Source: a virus. From it: DNA of 64,000 nucleotides. Location: the IMG/VR virus record IMGVR_UViG_3300028384_001500, positions 124,001-188,000 of that record, one strand, 5' to 3'. The position numbers and the translations under genes were made by a program. Below, one piece after another: positions 23,469 to 32,273 of the stretch (the stretch's first letter is position 1; each line of letters begins with the position of its first letter). The notes beneath the pieces were generated by a model. It did no database searches. It had not been told where the DNA came from and saw nothing but the letters and a program-made list of their open reading frames with translations.

Positions 23469-25418
23469 TTAGATTACATCCATATCCAAGCAAGTAACTG
23501 TTCCGTAGAAGTCGGCGCGAACCATTTTCTTTCCGTAACGAGTCATTACACCTTTTCTTGGTGTAAAGTCTTCTGGTGCGAAGATCGTTGGAGTTACGAT
23601 TAATGGTACGTACGGAGCATAGACGTATCCAGACTCTAAGTAAGAACCACCTTTGTAACCTACAAGGATCTTGTTGCGTGGGAAGTAAGGATCTTTGTAA
23701 ACAGTAAATCTGTTAGAAAGAGAACCAATTGCTTCAGCACCAATGTTAGAGATAGCTGCTTGACCTTGACCATCAATTTTGATAGAAGGCTTGTACAATA
23801 CAGAAGCTTCGAAGATAGTAGCAACTTCAGGCGAAACCACGATAAAGTTAGCAGAACCACGAAGTGTCTTTCTGTGAATTTCGTTTGCTACGTCGATGAT
23901 GGTTTCAACAAGAGTTTCATACCATTCACGAACTGTACCAGTGAAAGCAGGACCTGGGTTAAGTGAAGAAGTTCTAGCGATTTCTGCACCTGTTCTCTTG
24001 TTAAGGAATTTACCTGGAGAACGCGACCAGAAGAAGTTAGCACCTTTTGCTTCAACCAAGAGGTCGTTAAGGATTTCACGATCGATTTCCAATGCAATCT
24101 GCTCAGAAAGAATTTGAGTCAATTCAACTTCAGCATCCATTGAGTGATATGCATTCAAGTCTTGAGCGAGTTCTGGAGACCAGCGAGCTCTTAACTTACG
24201 AGTTGTAGCTGTAACAGCAATTGACTCGATCTTGATATCAATCTCTGGAATTACCGGTTCTGGTACAGAGTTAAAGTTAGACTCAAATGATGGAATAACT
24301 AAAGTAGTACCTTCGCCACTTGAGGTTTGATTTTGAACTGAGTCAGCAACTGGGAATGAAGCTGTTAAGTGCATTGCAGCATTTAAAACGTCAGCGTCAC
24401 CAGAAGCGCTTCCACCATCAGCGTGTTGCATCACCATCAAGATACCAGTGTTAGCAGCAGTAATGTCAGCTAATGGGTCTGGAGTAAATGTAATCGCATC
24501 ACGAGCACCAGACATAGTTCCTAACTGGTTAAGGCGTCGAACATTAAGAATATTAGTTCCGCCTTGGATAGTTGGACCAGGAACTGTGAAACCGTTAGTT
24601 GTAGTTTCAGCTGAGAAAAGAGCAACTTGCTTAACTTGAGTTGCGTCAAATCTTCTTTCAGTTGATGCATCTTCAATAACACGTGAAGCTGAAAGTACCA
24701 AGAAAGAGTACTCGTTGTCACCGTTGTTGATTCTAGTCAACAATTGTGGATCGAATTGTAGTAATTTAGCATCAGCACCGCTAGTTCCTGCTACGCCTGT
24801 AGAGCTAGCAGATTGAGCTGCACCAGTACCAAAAGAACCGATCATAGCAAGAGGATTTTCAGATTCAACCAATTTATAAGTTCCGTGAACTTTTGAGTAA
24901 GCTGTACCCACCAAATCATATTGACCACCAGTTGCATCAGAACCGGTACGAATAGACTTACCTACTGGATTATTATAGATTGAATCACCGCGTGAGTAAG
25001 TAGAAGCAACAGTATCGGTTAAGTTACCAGCTGCATCAACACCAGCATCACCACCAACGTCAGATCCGTAAGTGTAGTCTAAGTAGAAAAGAAGACCAGA
25101 TGGAAGTGACATAGGCTGGATAGATACTAATTCGTTAGCAACTAATCCACCGAATACACGACGTACGATTGGGAAAGCGATGTTAGTGAAACCATCAATG
25201 TTTGATCCACCGTTACCACCACCTAAAGTGTTTGCCTCACGAAGAACTTGTGCAGCTTGGTTTTCCATTAAGCGTGCCATGTTTTCGCGGCCGTGACCCT
25301 CAAGTCCTCTTAAAAGACCTGTGCGAGTCCATTTTTCTTGAATTCTGCTAGCTTCGGCACCTACGTGACGATCGCGAATCCCTTCAGTTAATTGATTTAA
25401 AGTAAATGATCTACTCAT
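23469..25418 (-). CDS. 23: Major capsid protein (gp23-like)
   Basis: 649 residues, compared with 521 in T4. The N-terminus (MSRSFTLNQLTEGIRDRH) is followed by a region rich in helix up to AAQVLREANTLGGG. LRE before Ala (E61-A62) fits the (L/I)xE cleavage rule of the gp21 protease and falls close to the T4 gp23 site at residue 65. After it, FTNIAFPIVRRVFGGLVANELVSIQPMSLPSGLLFYLDYTYG is a conserved gp23 signature, as is ARWSPELAQDLNAYHSMDAEVELTQILSEQIALEIDREIL and the C-terminal VYAPYVPLIVTPTI. Forms the hexamers of the prolate or icosahedral head. Strong AAAAGGAG ribosome site; strong terminator follows. Extra length is in the middle, consistent with an added surface domain. Confidence 0.95.
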   Translation of the reverse strand: MSRSFTLNQLTEGIRDRHVGAEASRIQEKWTRTGLLRGLEGHGRENMARLMENQAAQVLREANTLGGGNGGSNIDGFTNIAFPIVRRVFGGLVANELVSIQPMSLPSGLLFYLDYTYGSDVGGDAGVDAAGNLTDTVASTYSRGDSIYNNPVGKSIRTGSDATGGQYDLVGTAYSKVHGTYKLVESENPLAMIGSFGTGAAQSASSTGVAGTSGADAKLLQFDPQLLTRINNGDNEYSFLVLSASRVIEDASTERRFDATQVKQVALFSAETTTNGFTVPGPTIQGGTNILNVRRLNQLGTMSGARDAITFTPDPLADITAANTGILMVMQHADGGSASGDADVLNAAMHLTASFPVADSVQNQTSSGEGTTLVIPSFESNFNSVPEPVIPEIDIKIESIAVTATTRKLRARWSPELAQDLNAYHSMDAEVELTQILSEQIALEIDREILNDLLVEAKGANFFWSRSPGKFLNKRTGAEIARTSSLNPGPAFTGTVREWYETLVETIIDVANEIHRKTLRGSANFIVVSPEVATIFEASVLYKPSIKIDGQGQAAISNIGAEAIGSLSNRFTVYKDPYFPRNKILVGYKGGSYLESGYVYAPYVPLIVTPTIFAPEDFTPRKGVMTRYGKKMVRADFYGTVTCLDMDVI

Positions 25419-25455
25419 GTTAATTCTCCTTTTGAAAGTAGTTTCTATTTATTTT

Positions 25456-26919
25456 TTATAAACCTGCCAAACGTTGCCATCTACTCAACTCATTGTTGGA
25501 AGACGTTGCGTTTGCCTGTGAAGAAGTAGTTGGGCGAGAAGAACTTCCAAAAACACGAGATTCTGAGATAGTGCTTCTAGTACCACCGGTACTTCTAAAC
25601 GTTTCAGTTAATGACTTATACAAAGATTTTGCTTCAGTCAAAGATTGTGCTTCATCCAAAGCCTTAATAACAGACTTTTTCTGACTTTCGTTAAGACTTT
25701 TGTTCTGCAACAATTTGTTAACATACAAAAGCTTTGCATTAAATAAATTGAGATCTTCCAACTGTTCACGAAGAGAATTAACAGCTCCTCTGTATTTATT
25801 CAGTTTCTCTGACTGAGATCGATTTTGACGTCTCAGCTGGCGAATTGCCTCGTTAAGCTTGTTGATTTGTGGTGGGTTTGTGAACACATCTTGTCCTTCT
25901 TTTCCGCCACCAAAAGCACCCTTAACACCTGCTTTTTTGTTGCCCGTTCCGCCATATGCACCGTTGACACCAGCTTTGCTGCCGCCTTTTCCACCGAAGT
26001 GGTGATCCATTTTACCTTCACGAACTAACCTTTTAACTCTGTTGATTTCTTGGCGAAGAACACGTGGATCAACATTAAAAACTTCGTCCAACTGTTCCTC
26101 TTCACCTTCCGGATCTTCCATGTCCATGCCTTCCATGTCATCCATCTCTGGCATATCCATGTCCATGTCTTCCATACCCATACCAGCACCACCTGCACCA
26201 ACATCTAATTCAAGTTCTGCAATTAGACCTTCAACGGCAGCTGCAACTTCATCTTTTGAAAGCATTGCATCGTCGCCCATGTCTTCACCTTCCATGTCGT
26301 CCATCTCTGGCATATCCATGTCAGCGTCCATTTCTGGTGCTTCTTCTTCGTCTTGTTCTAATAAAGCTGAAAACTGCTCATAAAGTTCTGCCATTTCATC
26401 TGTCTCATCGATGTCATCTTCGTACATGCCCATGCCTTCGTTTGCTTCTTCAGCTTCTAATGATTCCCTTAATGTTCTAAGGTCAACTTCGTAATATTTT
26501 CTAGACATTTTTTCTCCTCTTTTGCTAGATAATTTATTAGCACTTTCATCAAGCTTGTGCGATAAATTTAACAGCTTCTCTCTTTGGTTATCATCCATTG
26601 AGGAAACTGCACCTTTTACAGCACTAAAAAGTGCTTTTTGTGACTTAGACTCATTTAGAGAATCTAAATTTTCTTCACCAATTAAGTTGACTAAAGAAGC
26701 CAATGCTCCTTCGTCAAGATAAACTTCTTCGTCAAGGCTTTCAGAAGTGTCATCATCTTCTGTTTCTTCACTCTCTTTTTCACCTTCAAGCAGCTGCTCT
26801 TCAATAAACTCTCTAATTTGAGGAGTTACTGATTCAAGAATTGCTTTTTTCGCATTTTCTTCTGCAACTTCTTTAAGTTTTTTTGCGTCTGCAATTGCTT
26901 CTTCAAATAATTTGCTCAT
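25456..26919 (-). CDS. 22: Prohead scaffold protein (gp22-like)
   Basis: 487 residues starting MSKLFEEAIADAKKLKEV. I chose 26919 rather than an in-frame start at 26940 because GAGG lies just ahead of it and the usual scaffold start follows. The sequence is helical and very acidic, with Met/Glu/Asp-rich repeats (such as MDMPEMDDMEGEDMGDD) near residues 200-280 and a Gly/Lys-rich linker. The last part returns to helix (LNEAIRQLRRQNRSQSEKLNKYRGAVNSLREQLEDL) and ends in a Ser/Thr-rich tail. It lies between the head protease region and the capsid gene, as T4 gp22 does. It would form the inner core of the prohead and be degraded by the protease. The acidic part is an internal near-duplication. Confidence 0.85.
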   Translation of the reverse strand: MSKLFEEAIADAKKLKEVAEENAKKAILESVTPQIREFIEEQLLEGEKESEETEDDDTSESLDEEVYLDEGALASLVNLIGEENLDSLNESKSQKALFSAVKGAVSSMDDNQREKLLNLSHKLDESANKLSSKRGEKMSRKYYEVDLRTLRESLEAEEANEGMGMYEDDIDETDEMAELYEQFSALLEQDEEEAPEMDADMDMPEMDDMEGEDMGDDAMLSKDEVAAAVEGLIAELELDVGAGGAGMGMEDMDMDMPEMDDMEGMDMEDPEGEEEQLDEVFNVDPRVLRQEINRVKRLVREGKMDHHFGGKGGSKAGVNGAYGGTGNKKAGVKGAFGGGKEGQDVFTNPPQINKLNEAIRQLRRQNRSQSEKLNKYRGAVNSLREQLEDLNLFNAKLLYVNKLLQNKSLNESQKKSVIKALDEAQSLTEAKSLYKSLTETFRSTGGTRSTISESRVFGSSSRPTTSSQANATSSNNELSRWQRLAGL

Positions 26920-26959
26920 AAGATTAACCTCTGTATGCAATTAATTATTACGATATTTT

Positions 26960-27565
26960 TTAAATATCATAAAAATTGTTATTTATCTCATTAATAAATG
27001 ATCTTAGTCTATTAATATTAGATGTGTGCTTATTCAAGGATCGCTCATGTTGATCAATAATATCGTCTAAAGACATAATATTACTGTCGCTTTCATAGTG
27101 TCGTGGTAAAGGAGCTCTTGAAGTACCGTATTGAGTTGCAGTCATATCAACTCTAGGTCGACTATATATTTTTGGGTATGTCGTAGATGACATAGAAGTC
27201 TTTGTAACCTTTTGCCCTTTAGAACCTCTATAAGTTAAATTAGGTGACAACCCTTGTACAACCGTGTTTGTGTGGTTGCTATACTCTGCCAAGTTTGTAT
27301 ATGCACCGGTATAATTGCTTTGACGGTTTGCCTTGTGACCAATGTCTACATAAGGTCTATTACCATCTATTTTTGAGATTATATCTATATCTTCGTCTTC
27401 TATGTCTTCGACGTCATAAGTGTCAGGCTCATCATATATTCCATAATCGCCCCCTAAAGAATACTCGCTGCCCAAAGGTCCATTTTTGAGTTGACCGTAA
27501 CCTTGCCCAAGTTTTGAGTCGGCAGGGCCAAAATATAATTCATATAATTTGCTACGCTTTCCCAT
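26960..27565 (-). CDS. Head-region protein of unknown function
   Basis: 201 residues, MGKRSKLYELYFGPADSKLGQG, followed by a Gly/Tyr-rich section and an acidic run (YDVEDIEDEDIDIISKID). A polar Asn/Ser/Thr-rich middle is followed by a C-terminal helix (LDDIIDQHERSLNKHTSNINRLRSFIN). No domain is recognised. It is encoded between the scaffold gene and the genes next to the protease, overlaps the upstream gene by 14 bases, and is likely a prohead component or a head accessory protein. The composition is low in hydrophobic residues, so much of it may be disordered. A short inverted repeat (GATATTT/AAATATC) overlaps its stop. Confidence 0.6.
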   Translation of the reverse strand: MGKRSKLYELYFGPADSKLGQGYGQLKNGPLGSEYSLGGDYGIYDEPDTYDVEDIEDEDIDIISKIDGNRPYVDIGHKANRQSNYTGAYTNLAEYSNHTNTVVQGLSPNLTYRGSKGQKVTKTSMSSTTYPKIYSRPRVDMTATQYGTSRAPLPRHYESDSNIMSLDDIIDQHERSLNKHTSNINRLRSFINEINNNFYDI

Positions 27566-28064
27566 CAGAACCCAAATAAGATCTACCAGAAATATAATTA
27601 CCTAGTAATGTTTGTTTAGCTATTTCTTTAGATGTTTCTGAAGGTGATACTAATCCTCCTTTTCCGCTACCAAACTCTATGTTAAATTGAGGGTTTGGTA
27701 ATTCACCTGCATACTCAGGCATGTCAGCAGCATTAATACTACCTGGCCCAGGAGACGTCAAGTTAGGAACATAAGGCGAAGCAGGAAGACCTCCTCCACC
27801 CGTTTCTACATCTTCTAAATTAGGAACTGGATTTTGTGAATTACCTTTAAAATCTCGATCAAAAGAATTTATACCGTGACCGTTGACAACAACACCATCT
27901 AAAGCTAGTTTTTGATACAGTTTTTTTCTTTCTTCGTCTGTCATTTCGCCAGTTAGAATAGGAGAGTGTGGAAAAGATGCTTTGATGTTTGCGTCATTTC
28001 TTGCACCTTTTGATTTATTAGGAGCCGGCGAAGTCTGTACTATTGTCTGTCTTTGTTCTGGCAT
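27552..28064 (-). CDS. Disordered Gly/Pro/Asn-rich head-region protein
   Basis: 170 residues, starting MPEQRQTIVQTSPAPNKSKG. The middle holds the segment LTGEMTDEERKKLYQKLALDGVVVNGHGINSFDRDF, probably the only folded part. The rest is Gly/Pro/Asn-rich, including VETGGGGLPASPYVPNLTSPGPGSINAADMPEYAG. It overlaps the gene downstream by 14 bases and is one base from the small Lys-rich gene upstream. Likely a prohead core or internal head protein by its location between protease and scaffold genes. I do not recognise the family, and no cleavage motif stands out. Confidence 0.6.
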   Translation of the reverse strand: MPEQRQTIVQTSPAPNKSKGARNDANIKASFPHSPILTGEMTDEERKKLYQKLALDGVVVNGHGINSFDRDFKGNSQNPVPNLEDVETGGGGLPASPYVPNLTSPGPGSINAADMPEYAGELPNPQFNIEFGSGKGGLVSPSETSKEIAKQTLLGNYISGRSYLGSDGKA

Positions 28065-28065
28065 T

Positions 28066-28275
28066 TTATTTTCCTTTGATCTTTTTGATTAAAACTTTTT
28101 TCATTTCATGAAGTTGCTTAGCTTCCTTTAAAGACTTCATTTGATAATTTTTTATCTTCTTTAAAAGGCGCAAAGATTCAAGGAGTTTTTTATTTTGCTC
28201 CATTTCAATTTTTTGACGCTCTTCTTTAATTAGTCTTTTAATAGTTTGTGGTGTCAGCTTAAAAACTTTTCTCAT
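28066..28275 (-). CDS. Small basic helical protein with tag-like N-terminus
   Basis: 69 residues, MRKVFKLTPQTIKRLIKEERQKIEM. The first 20 residues resemble the cargo tag, with LIKE followed by Glu (E19 in the count) as a possible cleavage site. The rest is a single Lys/Leu-rich helix (LLESLRLLKKIKNYQMKSLKEAKQLHEMKKVL). It lies between the protease and scaffold genes, where T4 keeps small prohead core proteins (gp67 and gp68 lie near there). Its basic helix could bind the acidic scaffold or DNA. An AGGAG ribosome site lies 7 bases before the ATG. Confidence 0.65.
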   Translation of the reverse strand: MRKVFKLTPQTIKRLIKEERQKIEMEQNKKLLESLRLLKKIKNYQMKSLKEAKQLHEMKKVLIKKIKGK

Positions 28276-28320
28276 GACAATTCTCCTGTTTGCATCAATA
28301 AGTATCTATAAAAACAAAAT

Positions 28321-28872
28321 TTATCTATTTCTAATTGAAGGTGCAAAAGCTAAATTGGCCCACTTGCTCGATGCGCCACCAAACAATTCTTCAGGTAAAG
28401 ACTGATCAACGACTTTTGCTGCATGATCTCCTTGTGCAGAAACTGCCGGGCCTGACGGTCTTGACCCTTCTTTTTGCTCCCTAAGTGTTGTTGCTGCTGT
28501 GTCTGCAAATATATCACTCATAATTGGATCGTCTGTAATACCTTGAACTGTTTTTGTTATAGCATCACTTCTATTATTTTTTGCTGCACTATCTACGCCC
28601 ATCTTAATAGAATCTAAATATGAAGGCCTTCTAGTAGGTCTAGGTTTTCTAGCACTTGTCACTTGTGTTGCATGGTGAGAAAGATTTGAGTCAGAAATAT
28701 TTCTTGTTCTAGTTTGCGGTGTAGAGTTTTCATATGCTTCATGCAAGGTACCTCTTAGTTCTCTAGCCTCGCTAAGTGTTGCAACATTATTTCCTACTAA
28801 ACCTTCTGCCAATATTTCAAGTAAGCATTCTTTGACAATTGATTTCATTGCCTTTCTTGTTTTATTATTCAT
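28321..28872 (-). CDS. Tag-like head-region protein
   Basis: 183 residues, MNNKTRKAMKSIVKECLLEILAEGLVGNN. The N-terminal basic amphipathic helix resembles the cargo tag, with two possible (L/I)xE sites, VKE and LAE (E23 followed by Gly). The middle is polar and Arg/Ser/Thr-rich, perhaps disordered, and includes ARKPRPTRRPSYLDSIKMGVD. A conserved-looking C-terminus reads QSLPEELFGGASSKWANLAFAPSIRNR. It lies one base after the protease gene, suggesting that it is a substrate or partner of the protease, an internal head protein in analogy with T4 internal proteins. The family is not recognised. Confidence 0.65.
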   Translation of the reverse strand: MNNKTRKAMKSIVKECLLEILAEGLVGNNVATLSEARELRGTLHEAYENSTPQTRTRNISDSNLSHHATQVTSARKPRPTRRPSYLDSIKMGVDSAAKNNRSDAITKTVQGITDDPIMSDIFADTAATTLREQKEGSRPSGPAVSAQGDHAAKVVDQSLPEELFGGASSKWANLAFAPSIRNR

Positions 28873-29475
28873 TTACCACCTCAGAATTTCATTAAACATT
28901 CTATCAATTTTATCTGTCTGGTTAAAAAATTTGTCTAAATCTTTTCTTTGTATCTTGTGTTCTTTAAGCATAAAAGCACCTGGCGTACTAGGTTCAGATA
29001 CCATATCAAAGCAAATTAATTGAAAATCATCTTGAACAACTTGGTTTCCACCTTTTGACACCGTCGAACCAACGCCTCTTGATGATATCCCTAAGGTTAC
29101 ACCACTTTCAATAAGCGACTGAATAATTTTTCCACTAGGTGTGTCTAAAATTTCAATTCTTCCGTATACGTCATCACCTTTCATATAGGCTTCTCTTACA
29201 ATATGGCTAACATTTTTAAGTTCAACTACAGAAGAGTCTGGGTGATCGCATTCACCTAATGCTCTATTTTCTCTAATCATTTTTTGATAATTCATAATTT
29301 CTCTTTCTAAAATAGGCCTAGGGTAAACTCTTCCGTTTTGGTTAAGTGTGTTTGCTCTCTGAATGACGCCTGATAACATTATCTTTCCACCAAACTTTTC
29401 TCTTGATTCTTTAATCATTTCTTTTGAACACTGGATAGGTGTCCATTCTCTTAAAACATTTAAATCATTAGCCAT
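28873..29475 (-). CDS. 21: Prohead core protease (gp21-like, peptidase family S78/U9)
   Basis: 200 residues. FGGKIMLSGVIQRANTLNQNGRVYP is the start of the protease fold; GECDHPDSS holds the catalytic His (H78), and TLGISSRGVGST holds the Ser (S131 or S132), in the order seen in gp21-type herpesvirus-assemblin-like proteases. A late Asp or Glu would complete the site (CFDMVSEPSTPGAFM). The enzyme is packed in the prohead, activated by self-cleavage, and cuts scaffold, capsid and internal proteins after (L/I)xE sequences. In this phage such sites are found in the capsid protein and in the tags of many accessory proteins. It lies between the 280-residue gene and the tag-like gene. Confidence 0.9.
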   Translation of the reverse strand: MANDLNVLREWTPIQCSKEMIKESREKFGGKIMLSGVIQRANTLNQNGRVYPRPILEREIMNYQKMIRENRALGECDHPDSSVVELKNVSHIVREAYMKGDDVYGRIEILDTPSGKIIQSLIESGVTLGISSRGVGSTVSKGGNQVVQDDFQLICFDMVSEPSTPGAFMLKEHKIQRKDLDKFFNQTDKIDRMFNEILRW

Positions 29476-29476
29476 G

Positions 29477-30319
29477 TTACTTTACCTCTTTTTTAATTTC
29501 TGATATCATTTTTGTAAGTGTTAAAAACTTAACAACATTTTGATCATCAACTTCTTGAGAAGAAAGTGTTTTAATTTTTTGTCTTACTTCGTCAAGTTTG
29601 TTTAGTAAATATTTGTTATCAGTTGTGTCTTCAAATTTTTCCAAAGATCTAAGTGCTTCTATTTTTTTAGTTTCAAAAAATTGCTCTAACTGGTTGTCTT
29701 TTTTATCAGAGAGAAACACATAACCTTCGATAATTCTTTTTTGATCGCTTGATAGGCTTCCTCCATAGTGTTTATTAAACTTTTCTGTCAATATTTTTAA
29801 AACTAAACGATCATTATGGGAAGCATTTATTTTATTTTCCTCATTTAAAGATACTTTTTCTTTTAACATGATCGACCCTAAGCGAGTTTCTAAATCAACA
29901 AGACTTTTAATATCTTTTTCTGACTTTCGCCATTCGTTCAGGGTTAATTGAATCACTCCTAAGTCTCTGTAGTTGTCAACATTTCTATAATAAAAATCTT
30001 TGTCTTTGATTTGGTAATTGATATCTTTTAGTAACATTGACTTTTGACGATCTAAAGTCTTTTCATTTAGCTGTTTGCTAGCAATCTTCGCCTCATTTAA
30101 AATGGAAGCAACAGTATGTGTATTTGTAATGTTAGATTGTGCCAGTGCATTAAAAAGTCTAAACTCTTTATAAAGGTCTGTCCCTTTTTTAAAATGCTTT
30201 TCAATAAGTTTTGTGGCAACTTTAGCTTCTTTCTTATTACCTTCAATTAATTTTGTAGCTACATGCTTAAGCAAAAGCTCGTAAACAATACCTACATTTC
30301 TTTTTTTATTATGTTTCAT
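29477..30319 (-). CDS. Helical protein between portal and prohead protease
   Basis: 280 residues, MKHNKKRNVGIVYELLLKHVATKLIEGNKKE, with a fully helical, charged sequence (Lys and Glu are the commonest residues). Proteins of this type are encoded between the portal and prohead protease genes in many marine T4-like phages, and T4 places gp67 and gp68 there; this one is longer. The overlap with the portal gene stop (11 bases) argues for translational coupling. It may be a prohead initiation or core protein. No motif points to enzyme activity. An alternative, that it is a packaging factor, cannot be excluded. Confidence 0.65.
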   Translation of the reverse strand: MKHNKKRNVGIVYELLLKHVATKLIEGNKKEAKVATKLIEKHFKKGTDLYKEFRLFNALAQSNITNTHTVASILNEAKIASKQLNEKTLDRQKSMLLKDINYQIKDKDFYYRNVDNYRDLGVIQLTLNEWRKSEKDIKSLVDLETRLGSIMLKEKVSLNEENKINASHNDRLVLKILTEKFNKHYGGSLSSDQKRIIEGYVFLSDKKDNQLEQFFETKKIEALRSLEKFEDTTDNKYLLNKLDEVRQKIKTLSSQEVDDQNVVKFLTLTKMISEIKKEVK

Positions 30320-32264
30320 CGTCTTCTTCTCCTGATGAATTATTCTCAGAAATTATTATAGAATTCGTTTTTCTACTACCATAAGTATTATCAAAACGCT
30401 GTAAAGTTGATTTTAATGTATCATTAATTTTTGCGTTAACAGAAATTTGCTCGTCAAGATATTTATCTAAATTAAAATCATCATCAGACTCAAGCAAGTC
30501 TTTTGCTGAAGGTGCTTTTATGGATTTTTTAAGATCATAATTTAATTTACTCATTCCTGCATCAATTTCTTGATCTCTTTTTCTAGTCTTTCCAAACTTT
30601 TTTACACTACTTCCGCCTGTATTTAGACTACTTCCTTTGTTAATAACTAAGTCTTCATCAAATTTATTTTCTTCGTCCTCTTCTAATCCATCAACGTTTA
30701 GTTCAATTAGTTTTTGAATTTTAACAGGAAGTTCGTCATCTTCAATTGACTGTTGCTCTGAGAGTGCGCCTAGGTCAATACCCCCTCCGCCTAGTTCAAC
30801 ATTACCTCCGTCAAATTGAGGTAGCCCGGCTGCTGGATTTTCTGGCCCATCAGGAGTAGTTAGTTGTGTTGCTTCAATTGAAAGATCACTTATTTTATCG
30901 TCTCTAAGACCTGATTGAACTGCTTCAATTTCTTCATCAGAAAGTCTTAAAATATTTTTTTGAACCCATCTTCTATCCACTAACCCTGCAGTTTGTAGTG
31001 CTGATGCTGCTGTTGTAAATCTTCCGTTGTAAAGCTCTAATTTTTGCTGCTGCGCGATTGTTGATGGGTTTGACAACATTAATTTAAAGTCTAATAAATC
31101 TTCATCACTAAAGCCATTACAATAAAGATGAACAATTGCTATCTTGTTCATTTCTGATAATACAGTTCTTTGAATTCTTGCAATTGTACGACTAAATCTA
31201 ATATCTTCTTGGGAGAGTGTTGCCTTAGCACCTAGACCTTCATCATAACCTAGATACGCCTTAGGTATTTTAAGTGCAGCAAACAATTTCTTTTGAATAT
31301 ATTCTACATCTTGTGTTTCTCCGGCGATAGTATCTCCGCCAAGAGGTTCAATTTTTGTACCACTATCTCCACCACGTACAGGAATAAAATAATCTTCATC
31401 AATTGAAAGTGGATTATATCTTAAATCCACTCGTCCAGTTTGCTTATCTACAATTGACGTGCGTTTTAACGAAGATTGTGCTTGTTCCATGTAGTTTGCA
31501 ACTTCTTCTGGCGGGACATTTCCAACATCAATGTAAAATATTCTACGACCTGGTGCTCTAACAATTCTGTGTACTAACATTGCGTCTTCTAATAAGATCA
31601 TTTGGCGCCAAATCCTTCTAGCAGGTTCTAGAACTGATGACCCGTACGGTAAAAATGCATCATTTCCTAAAAGTCTCATATGAGAAACTTGCCAATTTTC
31701 TAATACTTGATTACCTTGTGTCACCCATCTAAAACGAACTGCCATTGGATCATTAGGGTCAAAGCCCTCTTCTCTTTCTACTTCAGATATAGGCAATGGA
31801 AAACAGTTAATCACACCGTGTTTAGGGTGCACATCGTTAAATAAAAAACAATCACCATATTTAACTAAATTCCTAACCCAAGATGACATGTTAAATTCTA
31901 CATTAAGTGTATCATAAAACAATTCTGTAAGGATCTGTTGTATTTTAGAATTATCAGAGTAAATATGTAAAGTCTTACCTGCTTCGTCAGCTGACACTGA
32001 TTCTTCTGAATAAATGTCTAAAGCGCTAGCTATTTCAGGTGTATATTCCATTTCAGAAAAATCTGAATACCTTGCCATTCTGTCATAAGTTCCGTATGCA
32101 GACATTGCGTTGCTATAAACCGTTGACTGATTTTTCTTAAATTGATCAAACGCTGATGATGTGTAGTTTTTATCTGTGTTTTTAAGCACGTTTCTTCTTA
32201 CAACAGGCCCACTTCTAAATAATCGTGTCAGTCTTTGAAAGAGATTTCTATCATTTTTTGCCAT
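30309..32264 (-). CDS. 20: Portal vertex protein (gp20-like)
   Basis: 651 residues. The N-terminal part has NLFQRLTRLFRSGPVVRRNV, then YDRMARYSDFSEMEYTPEIASALDIYSEESVSAD, the characteristic portal entry, and later SRTIARIQRTVLSEMNKIAIVHLYCNGF, GAKATLSQEDIRFS and DGPENPAAGLPQ. These agree in order with T4 gp20-type portals, which are about 524 residues; the additional length is an acidic C-terminal tail rich in Asp and Glu, perhaps for scaffold binding. The portal makes the dodecameric channel at the head vertex and docks the terminase, whose gene lies nine bases upstream. Confidence is high by sequence and synteny. Confidence 0.93.
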   Translation of the reverse strand: MAKNDRNLFQRLTRLFRSGPVVRRNVLKNTDKNYTSSAFDQFKKNQSTVYSNAMSAYGTYDRMARYSDFSEMEYTPEIASALDIYSEESVSADEAGKTLHIYSDNSKIQQILTELFYDTLNVEFNMSSWVRNLVKYGDCFLFNDVHPKHGVINCFPLPISEVEREEGFDPNDPMAVRFRWVTQGNQVLENWQVSHMRLLGNDAFLPYGSSVLEPARRIWRQMILLEDAMLVHRIVRAPGRRIFYIDVGNVPPEEVANYMEQAQSSLKRTSIVDKQTGRVDLRYNPLSIDEDYFIPVRGGDSGTKIEPLGGDTIAGETQDVEYIQKKLFAALKIPKAYLGYDEGLGAKATLSQEDIRFSRTIARIQRTVLSEMNKIAIVHLYCNGFSDEDLLDFKLMLSNPSTIAQQQKLELYNGRFTTAASALQTAGLVDRRWVQKNILRLSDEEIEAVQSGLRDDKISDLSIEATQLTTPDGPENPAAGLPQFDGGNVELGGGGIDLGALSEQQSIEDDELPVKIQKLIELNVDGLEEDEENKFDEDLVINKGSSLNTGGSSVKKFGKTRKRDQEIDAGMSKLNYDLKKSIKAPSAKDLLESDDDFNLDKYLDEQISVNAKINDTLKSTLQRFDNTYGSRKTNSIIISENNSSGEEDDET

Positions 32265-32273
32265 TTATACTTC

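Noticed and set aside
26042-26383. Ser/Met-rich plus-strand frame opposite the scaffold gene
   Set aside because: It is the antisense of the acidic repeats in the scaffold gene; no ribosome site.
26952-26968. Inverted repeat GATATTT/AAATATC near the scaffold gene
   Set aside because: AT-only arms with no T-run or GC stem; overlaps a stop codon and is likely chance in AT-rich DNA.
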